Origin: Amyloporia xantha
Lineage: Eukaryota > Basidiomycota > Agaricomycetes > Polyporales > Adustoporiaceae
DNA: 64,000 bases
Direction: 5' to 3'
Assembly: GCA_036971615.1 (NCBI GenBank)
Contig: JAYKKR010000002.1
Location: forward strand, 372,001-436,000
The notes below the pieces were generated by a model. That model was not told the origin of the DNA and did no database searches. It saw nothing but the letters and a program-made list of their open reading frames with translations. Position numbers and translations under genes: made by a program. Shown piece after piece: positions 34,408 through 46,179 of the stretch. Within the stretch, counting starts at the first letter, position 1; each line of letters starts with the position of its first letter.

Positions 34408-36959
34408 TTAAGGCGCGGCTATGGGAACGGCCTCTTCGGGAGAAAATGGTTGCCCATCGTTTTCTATGAACATGTCAGAGACATCCGTACAGACGGATCG
34501 TTATAATAAGGACTTACTTGGCTTTCCGAGCTGCCGAAGTTCCTCCCAATTTCCGGCCTTAGACCGTGAACGGTCACGCCGGGACTTATCACCGTTGGCG
34601 CCGTCTCCTGCTGACCGCGTTGTTAGCGCTTCTAAACAGCTATCCATGGCCCTTTCAGCCTCATCTCGCATAGCAAAAGCAGCTTCTTGATCAGGGAATC
34701 CGACCTGATGGCGGTAGCTCAGCCACAAATACAGCACGAGAACCTTGTGCACCGTCTCCAGAGTGGACAGCGTGTCCGACAAATTACCCTTTGGGACTGA
34801 GCCTTTCAGTTTGTGTACGATGGATTCGTACTGGGAATAACAGCCCCGAGACCTCTAACGCCTTCCGCAATCTGACGCGCATTTCGCTCTGGTACAACTG
34901 CATGATACACCGAATAGCATCCGCGGCTGTGAGGTCCCGGAAGGGTGTGGGTGCCATCTGCAGCATCATTCGGTCTCGGAGAGTGATATCGTCAGTGATG
35001 GTGTCCACGAACAGCATAGTTCCCTTCATGCTGCGGATATCTTGGAATGTATAATCGCGGTGCATTTTCGACACATATTGGTATACCTCGGCGCCAGTCT
35101 GGGATGATGCATTGGTTGGTAATGCGTTCATGATGGACATGAATGATGTCGCCGACATAGAAATGCGAGCATATCTGATTGGCACTGGGGGAGCCTTCAG
35201 AGCTTTCCGAACAATGTTCAGATCCGCTTCGTTGAGCGTCGTAACGAGCCCTCCTGGAGTGTCTTTCTCGTGCATTCCATAGCGTCCTGCACGGCCTGCA
35301 ATTTGTTTGATCTGAGAGTTGGACAGTTGAATCTGTCTGAGGCCATCGAATTTATGGACAGCCTCGAAGACTACCCGCTTGATCTTCCTGTATAATACGG
35401 CTTGAATGAAGACATGACACATATCCAGCGGGAATACATACAGATTCAAGCCCATACCAATAGCATCACTACCAACAAGCACGTCATAACCGCTGTCCGG
35501 TTTATTGAACAGCGCCGCCTGCTCACTACGAATTTCCGGAGGTAATCGACCGTAAGCGACGGCGCACCGCATTCCCGTCAGCTGCTCAATCTGTTTCTTG
35601 GACGCGAAGAGCTGTCTGCGCGAGAAGGTCACGAAACAGTCCCCCTTCTGCACATTACTGAGGTCGCCCTTCAGGCTATGGTCGGCCACGTTGAGTGGGG
35701 TAAGACGCTCGTATCGGTTCACGATGAGCTCGTCTCCTGTATCGCGCAACATGCGCTCGATTAGGGGGACCGCCGTCTCCTCTCCACAGAGGTGCAGCTC
35801 CGCAGCATTGATCCCGAGCACCGCGTGCGTCCACGCGCCGCCGCGGTCCGCGTCCGCGATCATCTGAATCTCATCCACGACAGCAACGTCGAAGTCGACC
35901 GATGTCGGGACCATCTCCACCGTGCAGCTCAGCAACGCGTACTCGTCTACGATCTTCTGCTCCTCCCCCGTGATCATATTGCACGGCCGTGCGTATTTGC
36001 TAGAACCCTCCTTTTGAATAATGGGAGCAGCGTCCCCTAGGTCAAGGTTGCTGTCCGGGTCCGGTTCCGCATTGGTCTCGAGTTCTGCTCCGAGCGGGAG
36101 GATTTGCCCCTTGTTGAGACGTTCCCATATCTCGTGCGCGAGCAGGCGCAAGGGGCCCGCGTACACACCCCGCCTCGCTGCGGCCAACGCCCTCAGCGCG
36201 TTGTGTGTCTTGCCACTGTTCGTCGGTCCCACATGCATAATGACCTTCCGTGGACTCGCGGCACGAGTGTTCGGGTACCACGAGGCCGGACAGGAGAGGT
36301 CTGCTGCTTGAAATAGCTCCGACATCTTTGTCACGGTCGATGACGAGACGAGAGGATCGAGGACGGCCTGGCCGGCAGGGATGGTCTGCCCACTCGAAGA
36401 GTAGCTTCGAAAGATACTGGTCCAGCATGTCCGAAGAGGCAGTATGTGAGAGGTCGTGCGCGAGCCGCTCCATACTTTCCTGATCATAATCCAGCACTGA
36501 GAGCACCTCTTCGCGTTGGACCGCGGACGCGAACGCGATGAGCATAGGTTTTATGTCGCTACGCTCAATCCCAAACGCACAGAGTCGTGTGTACAAGCGT
36601 TGGTCCTGGCGCCATTTCTGCACATTTTCCGCGAAATACTTTCCGAGGCCCTCCGGTGTAAGCCTGAACGTTGGCCTCTCGGTGACGACAAGAGGTGGGG
36701 GTAGTCGAGACTTTGGCGAGCGAGCAGACCCATAATTCGAAACATTAGGGGCAGGTCTCGGTTTATAGAACGGTTTCTTTGAGGGTGTAGATGCGACATT
36801 AGAGCGTGTCCGTGTAAAAATCTTCTTGTCTAGATTGAGCCGAAACAAATCATGACGACAGCGAGAGCAGATGCTAAGAGAATACTGTTTCATGGACTGA
36901 ACTCCCCGAAACAGTGAGGATGAGACAGAAATTGAAGAGAAATAGCAATGGTGGATCAC
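34408..36959 (-). CDS. SUV3: Mitochondrial ATP-dependent RNA helicase SUV3, frame-broken as given
   Basis: The N-terminus (about 50 residues, basic and Ser-rich, no acidic residues early) resembles a mitochondrial presequence. The Walker A motif is VGPTNSGKT, followed by YAGPLRLLAHEIWERL, DEIQMIADADRGGAWT (Walker B variant), FVTFSRRQLFASKK, VGSDAIGMGLNL and QIAGRAGRYG. Introns at 35441..35388 and 34517..34464 (both 54 nt) are canonical; the last exon adds KNDGQPFSPEEAVPIAAP. SUV3 unwinds RNA for the mitochondrial degradosome with Dss1 or PNPase. Two single-base frame breaks are present, near 36383 (EWAD/IPAGQAVL) and near 34839 (SGL/YSQYESIVHKL), each equal to one extra base. The start is 36959 or the next Met at 36893. 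It diverges from the mS33 gene. Confidence 0.92.
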
Positions 36960-37239
36960 ACTTGGGGGACGAGATGTGCGAGAGCGGAATACAAATTTCG
37001 GGGGATATTCAATCTCCAGTTACGATTTAACTCATGAAAAATAGTGGTACCGCTTTCGGAGTTCTGAATCTTCTCCGGACCATTAGATTTTTTCGACCTC
37101 CGAGAAATATCTGGCATATTCACTGAAAGGGTATGCTACCTGTTGCTAAATCTCACCTAATTCCAGAAATGTTTCGAATAAGTTATCAGTGACAAATATT
37201 GATAGCCTCTCCCTTCCACTTGACGTTCGACCAGCAACT

Positions 37240-37630
37240 ATGACCGCCGTCGCTCATATTGCTCCGTCGCGGCTCGCGACATTGGCTCGTCTCCGATGTT
37301 CAATATTCCAGACATCATATAATCCTACATCGACTCGGACAGGTGCCAAATATCTTCGCGCACGCCTACGCGGTCCGTCCATGGTCGAGTACTACCCACC
37401 CGGGCTGTCCATCGCCCAATTCAACCGTTTGAACGGTGGAGAATTCAGTATCGTCAACCCTCAGGAGGAGCAGAGGCTGGCGGATGTGGAAGCCAAGAAG
37501 CGGAGAGGGAAGGGTGCGCCGAAGAAGGCGAAGTCCAAAGGTTCGCATCCTGTGCATTCTTGGCATGCGTATAGTATTTGACTAACGTCGATATTTAGCG
37601 GAGAGTCGGAGGACACACAGGAAGCGGTAG
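37240..37630 (+). CDS. Mitochondrial small-subunit ribosomal protein mS33 (Rsm27 type)
   Basis: Exons 37240..37540 and 37599..37630 with a 58-nt intron give 110 residues. The core RLATLARLRCSIFQTSYNPTSTRTGAKYL, the segment GPSMVEYYPP and the basic C-terminal tail (KKRRGKGAPKKAKSK, then AESRRTHRKR from exon 2) match the mS33/Rsm27 family of the mitochondrial 37S subunit. An in-frame upstream ATG at 37189 would add 17 residues; the downstream ATG was chosen as it begins just before the conserved block. It is divergent from SUV3 with about 280 bp between starts. Confidence 0.9.
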
Positions 37631-39003
37631 AATCTACTGGACTGTCACTTGGACCTGCTTGCTTTATGTCATTGCTATTGTCTCACATGTGTTGTGTCCT
37701 CATGGAGAGTCCTGGAAGCACTGTTCCTACCGACATGAGCCCACCAATTGTTTCCGCGGGTATCGTCTTGCCGAACCATACTGGGAACGGATGTTTTCAA
37801 AACATGCAAAGATGTTGGTCCGGTATGTACCGAAGTTTCTTATTTTCCATAACTCGAATGCACCGTGGTTCGCGGTTAATGGCTATCAAATGAGGCAAGT
37901 CGAGGACTACATCTGGGGTCATCAATCGGAGGCGTACTAAGCTCATGCAGCATCTTTCAATGCTGGCCATCCTTTCACGTTCCCTGCATGGCGTACTCCA
38001 TTTCATTGTTGTCTCGTCAAAATCTCCATGCAACGCCGTGCAGCTCAGGACACGCTCAATCTAGTGCTTGAACCGCACAATTATGCATAACCTAGACTCG
38101 GGTGGCCACCCATACTCTACAAGGGGGTGTTCACATGTTGTTGCTTCGGACGGCAACAGACACGGCGGCGCTTGCTTCGACTAGAATGCTGATGAAATGT
38201 CTTTGTATCGCTCATCCCTGATGAATAGGACTTACACCGTTCTCACTAAAGTTTGTCAGAATGCGTCTAAGGTTCTCGGTTCTTGTCCTATGCCTATCTC
38301 GAGTTCGCAGAATGTCCTGTCCACGGGGAGGTTCGTTCGCCGGACACCGAACACCGAACATGGAACGTCACACGGTGACACAGCTGTGACTACCAGTACT
38401 CGCGAGCGCTTATTGGCCGTCGCAGTTTCCAAAATAGGTATCGGCCCGCCATTGTGGCTGAGCGTTGGCCCACCAGCGGCCACGGGCCAAGCGGGGGGGG
38501 GGGTATGTCGACTCTGTCGAGGCCCACTGCTGTCCACAGCAGTGTCCACACATGAAGCTAGTGTGACAGAGGATTCCTTTTGTATATACCAGGTATGAAG
38601 TTGCCTAAGTAGAGGTAACATGTTTCATCTGAATCAGCCACGGTGAGCCCCAGGCTCTTGACAATGAAAGCGACGGGGATCAGTCACCAAATGCGGGCCA
38701 GTGCGTGCTCCTGCTCCTGCCCGGGCCCGCTTTGACCTACCAATTTAGGGAGATATGGTCCATGTGGCCTCACATCACACTGTCACAGCGCCAGGCACGG
38801 TTCGCCGAACGTGTCCGCCGAACATGTTCGGCGAACCAGACTCCCCACCGACAGGACGTTCTCCGAGTTCGCGTTCAAATATTTATGGTCTACAGACCGA
38901 CGTTTCTCACGTGATTGGGTCTGTTTGCGCGCGAAAATGGGCGCTTATACAGACCGCAGGTTGGCGGTTCTCGTTTTCTGTCACTTTTGTCCCTGTCGTC
39001 GCA
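37631..39003. other. Intergenic region with a TIR-like element
   Basis: No gene supported. It holds an 11-base G run at 38493-38503 and an imperfect inverted pair at 38300-38345 and 38826-38873. A CACGTGA motif near 38909 lies about 95 bp upstream of the DUF6697 gene. Confidence 0.5.
38300..38873. mobile_element. Possible small non-autonomous DNA element
   Basis: The outer about 46 bases (38300-38345) match the reverse complement of 38826-38873 at roughly 80% by eye, with a short gap. The 574-bp interior has no coding capacity. Near the right end GTTCGCCGAAC (38800-38810) and GTTCGGCGAAC (38826-38836) form a further perfect inverted pair. No target-site duplication was established. Confidence 0.35.
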
Positions 39004-40927
39004 ATGTCCACCGATGAAGACGCGTCTGACGACGTGATATCAGTAGTCAAAGAGGCTATGACCCAGTCAGAGAAAACGCGTTGGGAACGTTCGGAAAACG
39101 TAGGTCTTCTCTCTTCTAGTGCTGTACACCTTGCAGCATGACTGTATGCGCATGTAATGTTCTCATCCTCACCCTTCGAATCAGAATAGGGAGGCAGAGC
39201 TCGAAATGGAGGTCCGGCTAGAGAGGTTGCGCCTTGAAGAAGCGCTCTGCGCGCGTGATGCAGTCGCTCAACGCTTTTACGAAGCATGCATGTCGATCCG
39301 ACAAAAGGCTGCCAGTCTCGAATGCCTGCAACAGGAGAAGAACGAACTGGAGATGAAGGTTAAATCACTAACCGATAGTCACTCAGCACCCGCCTCTAGC
39401 AGCGCCGTCAAGATACCAGAGGACAAGAGAAAGCTGGCTGCCGAGGTTGGGAGACTAGCGGGCATGTTCAGGAAATTACAGGATGAAGTGCTTGCTCTCA
39501 GAAGGACGCGTCATGACAGCAGAAAGGTTGACGGTTCGTCGCGGGATGAAGCAGAGAATATGTATCAAGTAAGTCGAGTTAGTTGAAGCGTGTTGAGCGT
39601 TCTTACCTTGGCCGTAGGAAACTAAGTACGACTGGGAGATATCCGCAAACAAGCTTTTGCTCCTTGTTGGCGACACAGCTTCGCATGGAGTCCTCCGAGA
39701 TGTTTCAAATGATTCACCAAAGTTACTCTCGCCTATCTCTGAAACTCCGGTGACACCATACCTAGATGTAGTAGATTGGAAGATGCAAAGCATGTCTATC
39801 GAATGCAGCGACGACGGAATGCACAGAGTGGGCCACTGGATTTGTGCTATAGCCGTCAACTAACACAACCTTTGGTGCAGGCCACTCTGGAATCCTCTGG
39901 ACCACTGGAACCTACGGAAAGAATCCAAGCTAGAAATTCAATATTAGCAACTCTTCCGTTACCTGAGGACACTCCGCCCGACGTTCTTAGACCCATAGTA
40001 ATACCAACACCGTTCACATTTCATGATTTTCTGGGGACTATTCCAGTGGTAGGTACCGTCCGGCTAAATTCTGCTTTTCGGCTGACATCAGTCGGACTAC
40101 TTGCATGGCCAGTCGCTTCGGACCCAGTACGTTCTTTATATCTGCTCGTTTGTGTCCACGCAGTGTTCGAAGGACATAATGCCCCTTTCCCAGACTTGGC
40201 AACTACCGTGTCTTCCAGCAGTCCACAACGTACTGGTGCCCGGATCGTGAAGAACATGGCTACTTCTTGACACCCATCTTCAAATGTCACACCAATCCCC
40301 GCGTCAATACTGCACATCGCTGGGCACCCGTCGACCTGACATCAAAGCTCCACAAACCGATGGGTGAGGCAGCTCCTATAGAGGCAGAGGATGTCTGATC
40401 ATCCGATTTAGAGTGCTTCTACAACAAGGACGGCAAGTGGTACTATGCCGGGGTGTATAAAGCATTCTGGCTGGACGAATTATCCCCTCATGAATGGGAC
40501 GGTCTCTCTACGGAGGTGTGAAACACGCCCCTGATGTTATCACTTATCGTTCATTCGCAGCGTTGGTGCGAAGACTACCCAAGCACTGATCAAGGAAACC
40601 CTTGCCGGGAGGAAGAACACCTCACCACAAAACATCTATGAGACAGGTCAGCTCTACACGGCGGGGGCGCTCAAGGTGGTTTCTATCGGGTTGCAATGCA
40701 TTGGCTTCAACGACACGGTATACCGGACGCTCATGGAGCATGCCGCCAAGTGTGCACAGACGGGCAAGTGGCGAAACGGTTCGGTTGCCGGTGGACACAG
40801 CCCGGGTGCGACTTGGACTACCCCCGTGATTCCTATTTCTCCAAATATGGCTCCTGGAACGTCAAACGCTAGCAATGGGAGCGAATCCGTAAAGGACGAC
40901 GGTATCGAAAGGGACAGTCAACCATAA
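39004..40927 (+). CDS. DUF6697-type fungal protein
   Basis: About seven exons. The N-terminal half is acidic then coiled coil (EAELEMEVRLERLRLEEAL, KRKLAAEVGRLAGMFRKLQ). The C-terminal half carries the DUF6697 core: TYWCPDREEHGYFLTPIFKC, TNPRVNTAHRWAPVDL, a 48-nt intron that removes an apparent stop, then ECFYNKDGKWYYAGVYKAF, LSTETTQALIKETLAGRKN and GALKVVSIGLQCIGFND. A Pro/Ser/Gly-rich tail closes the protein. The family is widespread in Agaricomycetes and has no assigned function; the YYAGVYK block suggests a conserved small fold. The start at 39004 is the first Met after an E-box promoter-like region. All junctions keep frame, so the gene appears intact. Confidence 0.8.
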
Positions 40928-43213
40928 ACAATTGGGTATTGGTATGTATGCATGAAAGTCACATCGTTTCTTCTGAATTATGCGTGCGACTGGGGTTCAT
41001 GTGGATTCTGTATTTGTACTCCGCGTCATGTTCGCGTTTCTACTCGCTATGTAATATGTATCATCGAGTCCGTTTCTGGCAATTTCTATGAACATACATT
41101 CAATGATCTAAGAGATCTTTTACTGGATTGCTCCACTGCACTGGCATGCACAAAACGAAGGGGTACTTACCGCAAGATGCAAAAGGTTTGTGAGAGGCAC
41201 GATCCACTGCGCGAACTGACGACTATCCTGGTCTCCTAAGACTAACTCGGCCTAACCTCAAGGTTGCGGAATTACTTCCCTGGCCTGGGGAGGTCAGTTT
41301 ATTCTGTGGGCAATCCAATCTTCCGAAAGGAAACCACACAGGTGCCAAATTTTCTGGAGGGAACAGTCTTGAACCAGCGCACAAATCAATTGAACCGCTG
41401 AAACAAACCACCTCACATTCCCGGTTTAAGGCCGCTACAGCCACTTCGCCATTGTACCATAATATTTTTTGATTTTCTTCACTAATAGTATGATCAATAC
41501 CATTAGCAAAGGCATGCACCTACCTAACACTGTGGCGCCGCGAACTAGTATACACACTCTACTACACTAGGTAGTTGCGTATAGTCTACAACTGCAAGCA
41601 TATCCTGTTTATCCCAAGTGAGTGAACCCATTTAACTTCTGATGGCCTGTCACCAGATCCTCCGCCATCATTCTGCTGCGCTAGATGGTAATAGGTACAG
41701 GCCTGAAGTGCCTCAAACACAGTCTCAATCTTCAAGATACGGTTGTACCAGGCAAGTACATATGCGTCCATCTCATGTAAACTGGTTTATCTTTACTGTT
41801 CTCATTTTTTCCCTTGGTCGGCAAGATTTGCAATACAGGTCACGACTATGAGAGCTTTCTCAAGTCTCAAGGCTCTGATATTCTTGACCCGTGTGGTAAT
41901 CCCAGTCGCCTTTCAAGCACTTGAGTGTTTCATTTCTTCTTGAACCGCAAAACTTGAGTCAGACAGCACCAGGTGCACGCCCGTAGTGGTAACGTGAATT
42001 TGACATTGTCTGACCTGGCATGATACTCGTTTGAGTCGTGCCATACATAGGTTGCTAGGAGCGACCCCGCACTTTGAGTCGTATTTTCAACCCTCAAGTA
42101 GAACAGAGGCTGTCATCTACCAGAAGCGACCGGTCGTGAAAATTTTGGCCAGCTTCCTGTAGACGAGAGTCTTCCCTCTTGAGTGATGAATTAGTCCTAC
42201 ATGTTCCCGCATCGTGATATTGTTCCAATCGTGCATTGAAATGTCGTCTACATTGACGAGATTAATCGGCATGGCATCCTCAGTCCAATATTCCGTGGCT
42301 CTGGAAAAGCTTCCTATGAGCGACCGTACACGAGGACTCCCGAGTTAACTCAGGAGCTGCGCAGCTCGAAGGCACCATATCGTGCGCTGGTCTCGGAAGC
42401 GAAGCTCTAAAATGGGCGTGGCGTGCTGCGCGCGGCGTTCCACGACTGGCATGTTGTCAGTTTCAAAACATCCCCGCTGCATAACATCGGGGTGCGCAGC
42501 TTTCTCGAGTTGTTTAATGAACCGAAAGCCTCAACGCGTAACGCGCCCTTGCATCGGTGTCAACGCGCTTGCTGACGTCGGAGTACCATTGCAGAGCTAT
42601 GGTGTGCCCCAATGCGTTTCCGATCCTCTTCAAGTGTGGGATTAGCAAACGTATCATCACGGAGAACGACCAGTCTTTGGCTGCGGAATCTACACTGCTG
42701 TGGAAGTTCTGTGGTTCCTCCGCTATGAATCAATCGTGACGTACAGTCGACTGGTCCATGCGGATATGTATCGATTCTCAGAAGGGCGAGCGCTCGATTG
42801 CGCTGGCTAAGTTCTGGTGAGTGCCGGCATACTTATCCTGCAACAGGTAATCCACAGACTTGATCCCCGAGGATAGGATTGGGTCTCTGATTGCGGAACC
42901 TCTCCGGAGGGCCTCGCATGCGCCGCTTTGTTTGGTGACGAACAGGTGCTCATGTGCGTCTTTGACCTCACCAATCACCGTTAAGCATCGAGACTCTTCT
43001 CTTCATACTTCGACAGCTGCGCGGGCCACTCTTCCTTAACGACTCACCAAATGTCGTGCAACTGCGCCTCAGTCCCATTTGCTAGGCCTTCTACTCCACG
43101 GGCTCTATAATCATATCGGTCGACGTACCGAAGATGGCTGTTCGGCGCACATCTCGACGGAGTATAAGACAGACACTCTTCGTACTCGGGGGCAGTTCAA
43201 CGCTCTGCGCAGT
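40928..43213. other. Long region without an intact gene
   Basis: Only short frames. On the minus strand at 42.4-43.0 kb there are gene-like fragments (for example EVKDAHEHLFVTKQSGACEA) interrupted by stops, possibly a decayed gene. No repeat or RNA gene recognised. Confidence 0.4.
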
Positions 43214-44392
43214 ATGCAATCGCCTGCTCTATTCTGTGCCATCCTCGCATTTGCGCTCTTCGCCTACGGAGCGGTGCGAGGTTTCCGTTCGACTGGGAAA
43301 AGCAACCGCATAAATTGTACAAGTGTTCAAGACGTGTATGCGGTCCTGAATCCACCCCTTCCCCTCCGTCAACAACTTCGTGCTCGGGCCCTCGCCAACG
43401 CTCGTCTGAAGAACGCTTTTCAAATCAACTCGACATTCGTCAACGATGACCCCTCCATTCACACTGCATTCTCCAAAGCGGTCCTCGATTTGATTTCCAA
43501 CCATAGGCTCCCATGGGCGCGTTTCGTCGACCTTTCCACAGATGCCGTTAGCTGCTATTTGCCGCGATCTGGCACCCTTGCCTTCGATACATTCGTGCAA
43601 AGAGTTACTATGCATGTGGTCATTATTGCCATCCTACACGCAGATCTCGACGACATGACGATCAATGTCCACGACTCCGATTTCGTCGCCCGCGGTATCA
43701 ATACTCTATGGAAACTGTCGAAGACTGGCTCCGCGCCCCCACCAGACCTTCTTCCCGAAATCAACCTACGCCTCCATCGTTGGTTGCCCCAGTATGACAA
43801 TCCGATCGAATATATTATACCCGTTTACGAGACGATGTGGAGGCTCGTTACCGTTACGGTCGCTCTGATACATGGTGATCAGCATGCTCGCAGCGCCTTT
43901 TGCGCCTTTTTGGCGCAACCGGACGTGTCTCACTTCCGCCAGTTTCACGACCCCATCCCCAGCGTGGAGGCATACATCCAAGAGGCGTTACGGTTGTATC
44001 CGCCCACCCGTCGCATATCTCGTACGGTAACAGGGACATCCTTCCCCTTCCTACCAACTTTCCTCAATCGCTTCTTGCAGCGCGATGTGATTGTAGCAGC
44101 AGACATCGAGCTGGTGCAGCGAGACAATATCTGGGGATATTCGTCTCACACCTTCGATGCCATGCGTCACCACCCCGAGCGCATCACTCAGACGCAGCGG
44201 TCGACGTTACTCGCATTCGGTACAGGTCGGTTGGCATGCGTCGCGAAGAATTGGGCTCCTCAAGCCGCAGCTTTGCTCACAGCTGCGATCCTTGACCGTA
44301 TCGGAGACGGTAAAGATTTCGAGCTAAGTGCAGGAGAAGCTGTAGGCGGGAGGGAAGGATGGGAAGGGTGGATCGTGAAGCCTCAGATATGA
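43214..44392 (+). CDS. Minimal, divergent cytochrome P450-like protein
   Basis: An intronless frame from the ATG at 43214 gives 392 residues, about 100 shorter than a usual fungal P450. Residues 2-22 form a membrane anchor (PALFCAILAFALFAYGAV). The K-helix E-x-x-R is EALR (257-260) in YIQEALRLYPPTRR, followed by HHPERI in place of the usual PERF and by AFGTGRLACVAK, where Cys342 aligns with the heme thiolate. The loop departs from F-x-x-G-x-R-x-C-x-G: the Arg is one place early and the last Gly is Ala. The I-helix AG-x-D/E-T-T element is not visible. An upstream extension to 43079 without ATG was rejected. Heme binding is plausible, normal oxygen activation doubtful. Confidence 0.65.
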   Translation: MQSPALFCAILAFALFAYGAVRGFRSTGKSNRINCTSVQDVYAVLNPPLPLRQQLRARALANARLKNAFQINSTFVNDDPSIHTAFSKAVLDLISNHRLPWARFVDLSTDAVSCYLPRSGTLAFDTFVQRVTMHVVIIAILHADLDDMTINVHDSDFVARGINTLWKLSKTGSAPPPDLLPEINLRLHRWLPQYDNPIEYIIPVYETMWRLVTVTVALIHGDQHARSAFCAFLAQPDVSHFRQFHDPIPSVEAYIQEALRLYPPTRRISRTVTGTSFPFLPTFLNRFLQRDVIVAADIELVQRDNIWGYSSHTFDAMRHHPERITQTQRSTLLAFGTGRLACVAKNWAPQAAALLTAAILDRIGDGKDFELSAGEAVGGREGWEGWIVKPQI

Positions 44393-44581
44393 CGATGGAC
44401 CATGATCCAGCAGTGAAATGTTTTGTCTCTTTCGATCTGGATCGCGACCCTACCTTACTGTCGATTACCTTTTGTGTAGTTTCCAACTGTAAAAATATTG
44501 TAATAGTGATTGTTTTGATCAGGAAGTCAAGGATGACGTCCACCCAAGGTTACATACAATGCGACGGCCAGGACTGGAAGG

Positions 44582-46041
<1,460 letters not shown>

Positions 46042-46179
46042 TTGAGTGCACAGCGTGATCGGCCCCGCGTCCCACCCCGCACTTGACCAGCAACGGCAAC
46101 CTTCATTCCTGGCTCTTCCTGAAACTGGACCCATTGTTATATATTCAACACTATCTGGAACGAAACCTGCTCGCTGTGC

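Noticed and set aside
40380..40430. Stop codon inside the DUF6697 gene, suggesting a pseudogene
   Set aside because: The stop lies within a canonical 48-nt intron whose removal restores the conserved core.
42382..42978. Intact gene in the 42-43 kb region
   Set aside because: Minus-strand fragments are interrupted by several stops and frame changes with no consistent splice chain.
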